NCBI RefSeq assembly: GCF_020520425.1
Contig: NC_079492.1
Coordinates: 103,265,157 to 103,329,156 of the forward strand
DNA: 64,000 nt
From: Spinacia oleracea
Lineage: Eukaryota; Streptophyta; Magnoliopsida; Caryophyllales; Amaranthaceae
Reading direction: 5' to 3'
Below, one piece after another: positions 46,749 to 61,480 of this stretch. The translations under genes were made by a program, and so were the position numbers. The first letter of the stretch is position 1. Every line of letters begins with the position of its first letter. The notes under the pieces are model-generated. The model saw only the letters and a list, made by a program, of their open reading frames with translations, did no database searches and was not told where the DNA came from.

Positions 46749-47298
46749 CTTAGTTTTAAAAAGCGCGCTTTTTTGCGCTTAAAGCTCGGAAGCTCACAGC
46801 AAAACGCTTCTGCCAGCCGAAGCCTAGCGACATACAAGAAGCGCGCGCTTCCTAGCGCTTCGGTGCTTCTGCGCTTCCTAGCGCTTTTGCGCTTCTTGTA
46901 GTCTGGGCACATCAGACCCTTCTTTTTTATAAAAAATAAAGCCACGTGATTCTAATCTTCTTTTTTAAAGTATCACGTGATTTTTTTTTTTTGAAAAACA
47001 AATATTTTGGAAGTTTTTGAAAACCCTAGTGCAATTTTCTCCCGTAGCCGGATTTCTCTAGCCTTCTCGCCGGATTTCTCCTGTCGGATTCTGAATTTTT
47101 CTTTCATCGTTTTGATTTCTCTTTTTTTTTCATCTTTTCTTTCCATATTTTCTCCATATTTTCTGAACTTTTGAAAATTTATTATTTCTTTCCGAGTGCG
47201 CTTCGCCTACGAAAAGCGTACGTTTTCGCTTTGCGCTTTGCGCTTAAGCTCCAGGGCCCTTTTGCGCTTCAGTGCGCTTCGCGCTTTTTAAAACTAAG
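46749..47298. mobile_element. hAT-type MITE in TIM10 intron 1
   Basis: Inverted ends CTTAGTTTTAAAAAGCGCG are flanked by a perfect 8-bp duplication TGGTTGAT (46741-46748 and 47299-47306). Both arms are packed with GCGCTT words. It carries no transposase. 550 bp. Confidence 0.9.
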
Positions 47299-48389
47299 TG
47301 GTTGATTGATTTTGGTTTTAATAATAGATTTTTTTTTTGCAGATCATGTTTATGGCAGAGAAGGAGATGGAGTACAGGGTCGAGTTGTTTAACAAGTTGG
47401 TAATTTTAACTGCGTAATGCTGTACATTGCTATTACTTGCTAGTAAATATATTCCGCATTTGATTTGAGAGTATGTTTTTGCAAATATGCTATCATAGTT
47501 TTGTGAATTCCTTCCATCAAGGGTTTATGTAAGGACTTTAATAGTGCAAGAGTTCCCACTGTTCTTTGGTTGTACTTGACTGCAAAATGAAAGAGGAACA
47601 CTGGATATTCTCCATGATATTAAGACTTTGTCTGACTTGTTATGCTCTTTCATCTGCTTCAGGCTCACTCAGACCTGCTTTCGCAAATGCACTGAAAAAA
47701 GGTACTCATTACTGAAGCACCCATTCCATTTACCTTTGTATGTTTAACACCTAAGAGAGCCGGTGTTAATGCTCTGCTGTCCTCTTTCAGCTACAAGGAA
47801 TCTGAGCTGAACATGGCTGAAAACAGTTGTATCGATCGTTGTGTTTCAAAGTATTGGCAGGTAAAATATCAGAATTTCAAAATATTGAGGAACTTATTTT
47901 CTTTATCTTTTATGTAACTTCACCGAATCACCCATTGGGTTGAAGGCTTGAAGCCAGTTTAGTAAATTGATGTAATCCATTATGACCACGAAGAATGCTT
48001 CTAGTCTTTGGTTTCATATTACTTCAACTGGTACTCTTTAGATAAAAGACTTACCAATTTTGATTGCTATAGATAGCTCAAGGAGTCATGGCATAATCAA
48101 TGCACCAAAGAATTAATAGTTTTTTAGTCATGTTCTTCTTCTATAAACTATAGGGGTAATGATCTTTAGCAATATAACTTCATCAATTTATGACTCGTAG
48201 GTAGCAGAACATCCGGCTTTGCATCATAGAGTTTTCCGTGTCATTGTTTGGGAGTGTCAGAATGATTTGAGTGATAGTGTTGTTATTGGAGTGCTGCAAA
48301 TATTGTCTATTAATTAAAGCTATTTTGTATTTTATCAGGTGACTAACCTAGTGGGTCAGTTGCTCGGAACAAATCAGCCTCCCATGTGA

Positions 48390-48996
48390 ATGGCGTTCAC
48401 CCTTTTGAAGCAATCACCGCCTTTGCTTAGATGAAGCTGTGGCGAAAGAAAAAGAGAAAAAAAATGATACTGTTGTTATTCTCAGGAATCAGAATACTTT
48501 TCGCTGAAAATTTTGCTTATTTTAAGCTTAACTATCCATGTTATGTGCCAAGTGATGGCGTTACTACAAATGATTTGACATTCAAGTACTAGATGTTGGT
48601 GGAAAGCCAAATTTAATCATATGTTCTATTGAAGGTTTATTCCTTGAATTGGAGTTGTTCTGTTATTGATTCCAACGATTCCAACTCCAGGAATTGGACT
48701 ACGTATCACGCAATAAATGCAAGAGTGATTTCAGGAGGCTTAAGTTTGACTCAACTAAAAAAAATTCATTTGATTGATCAGTTTTCTAATTTTCTTTATC
48801 AAGCAATAACAGCAGAAGTGCAACTTAAGGAGGCTTAAGTTTGATCAACTTCAAAACTTTCCATATCTAATTATGAAAAGATGTTTAAGTGGCTTTTGTC
48901 ACAAAATAATGGTCCAAATTTTAAGCAATGGCGTTTGGCATAGAAAGTTACGTAAAATGTGCTTCTCTGATCGGAATGTTAGAAAGCGTGATTTAG
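48390..48996. other. TIM10 3' region and spacer
   Basis: No gene recognised. Just before the MITE a short block (about 48945-48980) is similar to about 49428-49465 on its other side. Confidence 0.45.
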
Positions 48997-48998
48997 AA

Positions 48999-49415
48999 GG
49001 TGGACCATGGAGAGAGTCTAACCGAGCAGCTGATTGGTTAGCAAACTATGGCGTCCGTTTGGAGCAAAAATTGGTCATTCTTGAGGCGATCCCGCAGGAT
49101 CTTCGTGCTATTTTATTGGAGGACTTGAGTGATGTTGCTTGGCTAATGCTGGTTCCAGAGCAAGCTCGTGGAGTAGGATTAGCATAAGTGTGTGCTGTTG
49201 TTCGTAGTTTCCTTTTATTTGCTTTCATTTTGTTTCTCTAGCTTTTAGTCTTTTCTTTTCCTTTCTTTGGGGCTGTTCCCCTCTTCGTACACCCAAAAAA
49301 AAAAAAAGGTGGACCATGGTGCACCATAAGAACACTAGTATATAATTGAAATAACATCTGCACCATGTTTCTTTTGGTGCACCATGCTCTACGTGCACCA
49401 CGGTCCATAGTCCAC
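48999..49415. mobile_element. MITE copy 1 (GGTGGACCATGG ends), split by a LINE fragment
   Basis: The left end GGTGGACCATGG at 48999-49010 and the rest at 49308-49415 (ending GCACCACGGTCCATAGTCCAC) match copy 2 at 56139-56400. The LINE fragment 49011-49307 sits inside it. Confidence 0.7.
49011..49307 (+). mobile_element. 5'-truncated LINE 3' end (297 bp) with poly-A and target duplication
   Basis: It encodes the RNase H tail of a plant LINE (ESNRAADWLANYGVRLEQK, then LLEDLSDVAWLMLVP; stop near 49187) and ends in 13 A at 49295-49307. AAGGTGGACCATGG lies just before it (48997-49010) and again after the tail (to 49319). This is a 13-14 bp target duplication typical of target-primed insertion. 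Confidence 0.88.
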
Positions 49416-49749
49416 GGATTGGTTAGAAAGCTGCGTAAGGTGTGTTTCTCTGATTGAATGATTGACTCGGTCTAGATTTCAATTTAAGTTGACAAAGTTG
49501 CCAAAATAACCTGTATTTTGGGATGCCTTGCGAAATACAGAGTGTTATTTAGGGATGGAGGTAAAAGTAGCAATGCAAAACAGCCCTTCCTTGCTTTGAG
49601 ATTTAAATAAAAATGCCATTCAATACAACCTTTGTATGAATATATGATTCTAATTACGAAGATAAAACTCACCACTCAGAAATTTGAAATAGATACAATA
49701 ATTATGGAACCTTTTAAAACCCTGAAAAATAAGAAAGCTATATACAAAT
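49416..49749. other. Spacer / BSK 3' UTR
   Basis: No gene. The end nearest 49749 is probably the BSK 3' UTR. Confidence 0.45.
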
Positions 49750-54154
<4,405 letters not shown>

Positions 54155-55014
54155 ATTTTGGAGAGAGAGAAAGAGTTTGGATCAGTGAGTGTAGTAAAGT
54201 TTAAGGTTGGGTCTCAAACTTTTCTGCTAGTTTTTTGTGTTAGTGTGATTTGAAAGGGTTTTACAGGAAAAAGGAGAAATCAGTCAGACAGAGGAGAGAG
54301 AAAATGAAACAAAATAAAAATCAAAGAGAAGAGAAGATGGAGAAAGTAGTCCTAATCTTTTCAAATAGTACTCTCTCCATTATTCCATTTTAGTAAAACG
54401 GGTGAAATCGGTTATTTGTTGAATTTTTTTGTTTTTTTGGTTGTGAACTCACCGTTTAGAGTGAATTTATCCCTCGGACTTACTCCTAATCTCTAGACTC
54501 GTCTCATGCTCAATTAAACTCCTTAAAAAATATACGGATTAATTAAATAGGATAAAGTATGATGATGTGGTATAATTTGATTTGATTGGAGAAAAATTAG
54601 AGTTTTAGTGAGTCTTGAATGAGTTTTGGATTTTCAAACTCACTCCAATAATTGTAGTCTTTACTACATTATCCCAAGACTTAAACTCAAGACTAGCCTC
54701 GAAACTCATTTTAAGACTTGGATAAACTCATCCTTAACTATCATGTTAAGACCTCGTCGATTGATTATTTGTTGAATACTTCGTATGTATTTGATTTATT
54801 TGTCTTATTTTTTAGACGTTGGATCCGGTCGACCTGATAAATAAAGGTTAAAACTTAAAATGGATGATTTAGTGCTTTAAATTATAAATCTAGACTTGTC
54901 AAAGGAAGTTATGGCAATCGCAAAACACAGAATGTTACAATATAACGGTAACATAAAACACATATTTCAAATCAATGAAGAACATAATAAAATTAAGCGA
55001 CTTTTAATTTATCA
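54155..55014. other. BSK upstream region and spacer
   Basis: BSK promoter and 5' UTR (GAGAGA-rich near 54165 and 54290). No other gene seen. Confidence 0.45.
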
Positions 55015-55050
55015 CTAGTATTTGGGTCCGGGCAATGTCCCAGGTTAATA
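55015..55050 (-). mobile_element. Helitron-like 3' end, minus strand
   Basis: Minus strand GGGACATTGCCCGGACCCAA then ATA and CTAG, followed by T: an imperfect hairpin before CTAG. It is the same family as 60245-60275. Confidence 0.45.
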
Positions 55051-55342
55051 TATCACAATTCCATATAAATTCAAGAATGATTAGATTTTGTATTGAATGA
55101 ATTCACCCATGTATGGTAAAGATAAACTTACTAAATTAGTCAAAATCATTTAACAAACATATATTTTGACAACTTCGTACATAATCTCAATATTAAGGTA
55201 CATAATATATTGCTAAGTTATTGGAGAATATATTATTTGATTTGCCTCATATTATTCGTGGGCATACGTCTTTATTTATATTACAAACTAAATGGTCCTA
55301 CACTTCGTAGGATTCTCAAATCCTACAAACTTCTATCTTATA

Positions 55343-55546
55343 CTTCCTCCGTTTATAAATACTCGCAACGTTTGTCACTTTCACGCATGTCAATGCACAA
55401 TTTAGATCGTCAAATCTTAAATTCTCTCCAAGCAAAAATTATAAAAAGTTGATATTTTGAAAGTACGTATTGAGACGAATCTAACAAGATCCCACATTAC
55501 ATAAACCACCAACAATAGTCAAAATAGAATATGTGAACAGAGGAAG
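55343..55546. mobile_element. Stowaway-like MITE, 204 bp
   Basis: Starts CTTCCTCCGTTTATAAATAC and ends GAACAGAGGAAG, flanked by TA on each side (55341-55342, 55547-55548). The inverted ends are only partly kept. Confidence 0.65.
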
Positions 55547-56138
55547 TATATAAGATAACTCTATCTCATATGATATTCTATCCATAACTACGTTATCCTC
55601 AACACCCTCCCGCAATCGTAACGACAGTTTCACAAACGTTGCGATTGGAAACGTAAAAATATCTTATGTACGTGTTAGTACCAGATCAATCGGATGAACT
55701 GGAACTTATTCGTCTTTGTTGAAGTCGATATGCACAACTCAGTGATCGATGTCAGCTTCAATAAAAAAAAATCTCGATCGAGCAGGAACGCCATTTTTTT
55801 TGAACCTGCAATTTTTTCTCTTGATGAGAACGCCTTTCTTTTCGAACTCACAAATTATCTCAACATAACGGAAACACCTCGGCCTCTCTTGAGCGAAATC
55901 ATGCTCAATCCGTCATTAGTTTTTCGGAGCAAAACCAAGCTCTAAAATCTTCATTGGTTTTTCGAAGCAAAACCAAACTCGTATATATTCGAATCGGACG
56001 TGATACCAAGTACGAGTTGTTTTTCTCCAACACAAACTCATCGCTAGGAACCCATAAACTCTCCAACTCTAACAATACCTATAGTGGAAAAAATTCACGA
56101 ACATCCATCATGCATGAATTCATACGAGCAATTTAGAA
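55547..56138. other. Spacer, no gene recognised
   Basis: An 83-codon frame at 55694-55945 shows no known motif. A GTTTTTCGGAGCAAAACCAA-type block is duplicated at about 55917 and 55956. Confidence 0.4.
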
Positions 56139-56400
56139 GGTGGACCATGGTGCACATAGAGCATGGTGCACCTTAAGAACACTAGTATATAATTGAAAGA
56201 ACATCTGGTTACGAGAAAAGAACATGAGTATTTTTTGTATTTAGGTTTTTAATAAATAGTAAAATAATAAATTATTTTTATAACAAAAAAGTGAAATATT
56301 ATACCGCATGTTCTTTTGCCGTAGTGTCATGTTCTTTTGCTTATGCACATATGTTCTTTTGGTGCACCATGCTCTATATGCACCACGGTCCATAGTCCAC
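56139..56400. mobile_element. MITE copy 2 (GGTGGACCATGG ends)
   Basis: The left end GGTGGACCATGGTGCACATA followed by GAGCATGGTGCACC is inverted at the right end (GGTGCACCATGCTCTATATG then CACCACGGTCCATAGTCCAC). 262 bp. Related to the split copy at 48999-49415. The superfamily was not determined. Confidence 0.75.
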
Positions 56401-56710
56401 GAATTGACTTATATCTCATATCATATAACATAACTCTATCTCATATGATATTATGGAGTATATCATCTAAGATAACCACCTTATCTCAACATATATTTTA
56501 AGAGATATGGAAATTTCACTTATCAGATTCCCTTCAATTAATACCTAGAATCCATTAAAAACTTAACCCTCTTTAAAAAAAATTAATTGTTATCATAAAA
56601 CTAAGTCAACCTAACTCATATTACAAACACACCGTTTTAAGAGAAAAAGTAAAATAATATTTCATACTATGTACTTTGTACTCTGTAGAACCTTATGGAG
56701 TAGTGTGCTA

Positions 56711-57033
56711 CTCCCTCCGTTCCTTAATACTCGCACCGGTCAACCGGTGCGGAGTTTAAGACATTTGAATTGACTTATTAATTTAATGGGTGTTAGTTGA
56801 TAGTGGGGTATTTTTTTAATATAATTAGTGGGAATGTGTAAGAGGTGGGGAGTGGTGATTGGAGAAGGAATTTTTAAATGATTTTTTGTAGGGAATAGGG
56901 GTGTAGGTGGGGTTAGTAAGTAAGTGTGAGAAATAATATAATATTGGTATAATTTTCCATTTATAGAAGCGGTGCAAGTATTAAGGGACAACCCGAAAAG
57001 GAAAGCGGTGCGAGTATTGAGGGACGGAGGGAG
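56711..57033. mobile_element. Stowaway (Tc1/mariner) MITE, 323 bp
   Basis: Ends CTCCCTCCGTTCCTTAATAC and inverted GTATTGAGGGACGGAGGGAG, with TA duplications at 56709-56710 and 57034-57035. The right end is partly doubled (AAGCGGTGC.AGTATT.AGGGAC occurs twice). Confidence 0.92.
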
Positions 57034-57035
57034 TA

Positions 57036-57537
57036 CCATATTTGGTAAATTTAATTGTATTTTTTTTTAACTTTTCTAACGCAAAAAGAGTATATATTTT
57101 TTTGAAAAAATTAAGAGAAAAACTTAGGAGCCCATCCGCACGAGGTAATTTATAAGTAGTCACTGTTTATAATGGACTCTAAATAGACTTTTTTCTAATA
57201 TTTTATATTTTGGCCATTTTTCCAGCTTTACCTATTGGCCATTTTTGTTAGTATTAAGACTATTAAAAATATATTCTTGGTAAACAGTGACTACTTAAAG
57301 ATTAAGAGAAAATATTTTTATTGGATTGAAGTCCAATTCTTGGTATTCGATAAACATGATGTTAACATTAACATTCATTACGGAGTAAAACATTAAAAGA
57401 TCCAAGTATTTAAGAACATATTTTGTTTAAAAGAACTTTAAATGAAACTCATGTACCAAGATGGGCCCCACCTAGGAATCTAGATTTATGGTTCATACGT
57501 ACGCTAACACTATGAATAATTCATGCTCATGAACATC
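57036..57537. other. Spacer, no gene recognised
   Basis: AT-rich. Short inverted words around CAGTGACTACTTA (about 57160 and 57285) suggest an aged small MITE but its ends are unclear. Confidence 0.35.
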
Positions 57538-57545
57538 AATACACA

Positions 57546-58087
57546 TAGACCTGTCAAAAATCGACCCGACCCGAAAACCGACCCGAACCGAAAATACTGG
57601 GTCCTGAACAAGATTTTATGACCCGTAACCCGATTTTATCCGAACCCGAAAAACCCGAAAATTAATGGGTCAAAACCCGTCCGAACCCGTTTTGGACCCG
57701 ACCGATTGAAAATCATTGTATTTATAGTAATAAATGAGATTATGAGAAAATTTAAGCATAATAAACACGCAGTTTTTACTATTGTTGTGTGTAATATGAT
57801 TTTAATTTGGATTATACTCCATTTTATGGTTGAATTTGACTAAATATAAACTTGTGTAGGAAAATTTGTTAATTTGTGCCTATATTTTGTATATTTATCA
57901 TCTAAATTAATGAAAATATAATGCGCGTTTTAAAATCTCTCAACCCGTTGGGTCGACCCGAACCCGAAAGTTCTGGGTCTTGAACAAGCATTTGTAAACC
58001 CGAACCCGAAAGTGACCGACCCGATTCAACCCGAACCCAAAAATATTTTTTTACAACCCGACCCGACCGACCCGTTTGACAGGTCTA
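57546..58087. mobile_element. hAT-type MITE rich in ACCCGA repeats, 542 bp
   Basis: Perfect ends TAGACCTGTCAAA / TTTGACAGGTCTA are flanked by the 8-bp duplication AATACACA (57538-57545 and 58088-58095). Both subterminal regions carry many ACCCGA/CCCGAA words in the same orientation. No transposase. Confidence 0.92.
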
Positions 58088-58095
58088 AATACACA

Positions 58096-59580
58096 TGTAA
58101 CTGGAAAAAGGACTTGACCTTTAAAAAACATCCTACAAATCAAGTGTTGACCAAACAAGGGCAACTATGTATGGAAATGTTATCCATTTTATTTTTTATA
58201 TATTTTATTTCAATTAAAAGAAAACTATTTGGGGTGTTTGGTTAGGAGAGTTTTGAATGAAACATAGCTTTTTAAAGTGAATTAGAGGTTTGACCTCTAG
58301 AAAAAGTTAATTGGGAGTGTTTGGTTATGAGAAAATTGGAAGAGAGTTTTGGGTTAAAAAACTAATTCTGAACAGGCTTACTATATAAGCTTTTTGAAAT
58401 TAGAGCTGAGGTTTGAGATGGTGAAATGTCAAATTACTAGTTTGTCCTAATATTGCCTAAAATTATAACATTTACCAATCTCTAACATTTCCCTCTAAAA
58501 ACGTTATTCACACATTAGTCTCCTTCACCCCTGACCAACATTTTCTTCTTCCTATCCGCAGCTCCTAATCAAATAGGGCTTCGTCTCATATCAGATTCTA
58601 TAATGCTATTTAATGGTCAGATTTGTAGTTTACCAGTTAGATAGAAGATGAGTGATGTGGCCCTAATGTTTTCACATTACATACATGAGAACTTCTTAAT
58701 CGAAATTCCCTTGAAATATCTCCCTTAATGGTAAGTGGGGACTTCAATTTTGTTAGGAGACTTATTACCTTAATTGGAATGGATGTTGTTAATTTAACAC
58801 CAAAATAACAAATAATCTACGGAGTAGCTACCTAGTTGGAATGCAAACGTTGTCTGATACAAAGTCTATTTCTAAATCAGGACATCCATTAATCCACACG
58901 TACTACACTTGAGTATTACGGAGTAGGATTCATGGGGGTAAATTAAATGAGCTACTACATTGAACGACTCGATTTCCCTCACTATGGAGTATGGACATGA
59001 CTCCAATTACCAGACAGGTCACAGACACAAAACTATTTGCAACCCTTAAACTTCTACAAGGATATTACTCATGTAAGAAATGCTGACACTGGACTTTTTA
59101 CTCCAGAGTAATTGAGAATATAATTTTAAAAAAAGGAATTCTTGTCTTTCCAAATTATCACCCTTAAATCTCAAATTAAAATATACCTAACACAACTTAG
59201 AGTTTAGCGGATGATAAAATACAAAACCAAGGTGTGATAGACCCAGCGGCTTTTTAAGCCATACCCACATTTAAATTGAAAAAGGTAGACCACATTTAAA
59301 TGAATGGGTAAAAATGTTGACTTACTATATACTGTCATCGTTTGTATAAATAATGTCATTGTTGTATTAAAACCTGTCATAACCACCCAAAAAAATGAAA
59401 TGAAATAAAATAGAAAAAGTAACGGGACCACTTAAATAAATGGGTAAAAGTGTTGTCATATATATTGTCACCGTTTGTATAAATATTGTCATTATTACCG
59501 ATATTTTTGTACTTTAATTTGTTTGACTTTTCAATTTATTATGCGAAATTACCATTTTACACTTGGATATGGGTCAAAAA
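58096..59580. other. Spacer, no gene recognised
   Basis: A GGGGTGTTTGGTTAGGAGAG start at about 58229 looks like a Harbinger-type end without a matching partner. A roughly 60-bp block (AAATGGGTAAAA.TGTTG... to GTTTGTATAAATA.TGTCATT) is repeated at about 59303-59365 and 59440-59494. Confidence 0.4.
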
Positions 59581-59587
59581 TCCGCTA

Positions 59588-59765
59588 GTCACCAGCAGTG
59601 TACTGAACCAGCACCTAGCACCTAGCACAGGTTAACTAGCCCAGCTCCGCAGGTCGTCGCCTGAGCCACTCCCAAACATTTGGCAGTTGATGGGGCTCGA
59701 ACTTGTGACCTCCAAGTCATAAGGTGAGTTCCCCACCAACTCCACCAACTTATGTTGGTTTGGGC
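59588..59765 (-). repeat. tRNA-derived SINE, minus strand
   Basis: Minus strand: an A-box-like TTGGTGGAGTTGGTGG at about 59731-59750, then CTCACCTTATGACTTGGAGG and the B box GTTCGAGCC at 59694-59702, followed by a non-tRNA body with a repeated GTGCTAGGTGCTAG. This is the usual plant SINE layout. Family not named. Confidence 0.75.
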
Positions 59766-60244
59766 CTTTTGTAATTGGCCAACAATACACATGCACAATT
59801 ATTATTCAATTGTTATAGTGTAGAATAATTTGTCATCAACGTAAAAATAAAATACTTGAATAGTTAATTCTTACCATACGCAAAAACAAAACATAAAAAT
59901 AAAAATGTAGGAACAAAACGAAACATGATGTTACATGCAAGAAGTGTTACAACCATACACGGAGTAGTTTACTACTTCCATTTGACTTGGAATCTTGGAT
60001 CATTCTAGACTCACATTACAAACCTAATGTCATGCATTGTGTCTGAATTATATTACAGGGTCGAGTGAGATCGACATCGCCTATAGAAATGGGAACAATA
60101 CTGCCTAAGATCTTTGCATAACATGTACGTAGAATCATGTCAAGTCTATATTGGTTCGTGTTAAATATTGTGAGATGAGGTTTAATTCGATCTCCAGCTC
60201 TCGAATAATTATACATTGGGTTTGGGTCATATTATATTATATTA

Positions 60245-60275
60245 CTAGTATTTGGTCTGGGCGATGCCCATCACT
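60245..60275 (-). mobile_element. Helitron-like 3' end, minus strand
   Basis: Minus strand TGGGCATCGCCCA hairpin, then GACCAAATA, CTAG and T. This matches the Helitron 3' end layout and the one at 55015. The 5' end was not settled. Confidence 0.5.
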
Positions 60276-60374
60276 ACTTTGAATATCATACTGTGGTGTG
60301 TAGTATGTAAAATGTTAGTATAGACTATACAATTTGATATTTAGAGTTACATATATTTATGTCCAAAAAAAGAA

Positions 60375-60450
60375 TACTCATGGTTGGCTAAGATCGTAAG
60401 ACATCCAATTTGTATATGACGAGTCCTAGGTTCGAATCCTATTATAAGAG
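60375..60450 (+). repeat. tRNA-like Pol III head, probable SINE fragment
   Basis: A box TGGTTGGCTAAGATCG (60381-60396) and B box GGTTCGAATCC (60429-60439) at normal spacing. There is no tRNA acceptor stem pairing, so it is a SINE head and not a tRNA gene. Confidence 0.6.
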
Positions 60451-60546
60451 ATTTTTATGGTACATATTTACACCACCATATAAAGCTTTGAGAAATTGGC
60501 TTTGCACTGCAACCAATGTATAAAACCAAAACCACGCTATAACATC

Positions 60547-60988
60547 GAGGAAGTAATTTCGATATGCGGTGATGTGTTTCAATGGGGCAATTCTGTAAAA
60601 ATATTGAATTTCAATGGTACATATTTTACTCGGAATGGTACATGTTTTATCGTAATGGTACATGTGTTTTATCGTAATGTTACTCCGTTTAACGAAATGA
60701 TACTTTCTTTTTAATGAATGGTACATGTTATTCACCAAAATGCCCCTAGGGGCATTTTGTACCATTCATTAAAAAGAAAGTACCATTTCGTTAAACGGAG
60801 TACCATTACGATAAAAACAAGTACTATTACGATTAAAACATGTACCATTACGATTAAAACATGTACCACTACGATAAAAACATGTACCATTACGATTAAA
60901 ACATGTACCATTGAAATTCAATGCATTTACAGAAATGCCCCCGTGATATGTTTTGAAACACATTACAACATGCCGAATTTACTTCCTC
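60547..60988. mobile_element. Large foldback element with repeated GTACC units
   Basis: The left end GAGGAAGTAATTTCG is inverted at the right (AAATTTACTTCCTC). The two arms of about 200 bp are inverted copies meeting at the perfect palindrome AAAATGCCCCTAGGGGCATT at about 60738-60757. The right arm is longer because a 21-22 bp unit (ACCATTACGATTAAAACATGT) is repeated about six times. No protein is encoded; the open frames are repeats. Confidence 0.8.
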
Positions 60989-61123
60989 ATAACATCTACA
61001 CTGATCTATATTAAAAAAGCATTTCTAATAACGTATTTGCGTCATATGTATCTTTTTTATTCACTAGAACATGTCATGTCATCTCCTTATCAAAGAATAT
61101 GCAATAATGTACACAGTGGCGGA

Positions 61124-61480
61124 CACTAGTGGAAAAACATTCATTTGCATCACCACATTTGTCTCGCACATTTAAACATGTGACGCAATTGACAGTTCTA
61201 AGCATTAAAATTAGTCATTTGCGTCGCAGAATTACTAATCTGCGACGCAAATGACTCTAAGATGTTTTTAGAGTCATTTGCGTCGCAGATTAGTAATAAT
61301 ACGACGCAAAATATTACCTCATTTGCGTCGCAGAATTACTAATCTGCGACGCAGATGACTCTAAGAGTCATCTGCGTCGCAGATTAGTAACTCTGCGACG
61401 CAAATGAGTTAAAAAATTTCGGAAGTTTCTCAAATTTAATTATAACCTTTTCCTTTTATTTTTAATTTGGTGCGACGCAG
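61124..61480 (+). mobile_element. Left end of a CACTA (En/Spm) transposon
   Basis: Starts CACTAGTGGAAAAACAT, a CACTA-type terminus. From 61190 to 61410 there are about eight subterminal motifs TTTGCGTCGCAGATTAGTAA or its reverse complement, often as palindromic pairs. A last GCGACGCAG is near 61472. The other end is not seen in the window. Confidence 0.75.

Larger units (their letters stand above)
46222..48389 (+). pseudogene. TIM10: TIM10 small mitochondrial import chaperone, frameshifted in exon 4
   Basis: Exons 46222-46263, 47343-47395, 47663-47701, 47791-47861 and 48339-48389 follow the Tim10 family from start to end: PPHLAKEQ, EKEMEYRVELFNKLTQ, first CX3C (CFRKC), YKESELNM, second CX3C (CIDRC), then VTNLVGQLLGTNQPPM. 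Exon 4 has five A bases at about 47820-47824 where four would keep frame. As written, the frame leaves the family after MAE, loses the second CX3C and stops at 48344-48346. Tim10 with Tim9 forms the intermembrane-space hexamer that carries hydrophobic precursors to TIM22; both CX3C motifs are needed for its disulfides. Every other exon is well kept, so a one-base sequencing or assembly error is as likely as a true lesion. Intron 1 contains an hAT-type MITE. Confidence 0.85.

Noticed and set aside
48873..49187. A 104-residue host gene
   Set aside because: Its second half is the LINE RNase H tail, with a poly-A and target duplication; the first half is unrelated DNA read in frame by chance.
60245..60324. 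An 80-bp complete mini-Helitron (TCTATACTAA start to CTAG end, minus strand)
   Set aside because: The base before the TC start is G, not A, and the size is far below known Helitrons; only the 3' end is kept as a feature.
60375..60450. tRNA gene
   Set aside because: A and B boxes are present but the acceptor arms do not pair; it is better read as a SINE head.
60718..61014. Protein with repeated KTCTITI units
   Set aside because: A translation of the foldback's 22-bp repeats.
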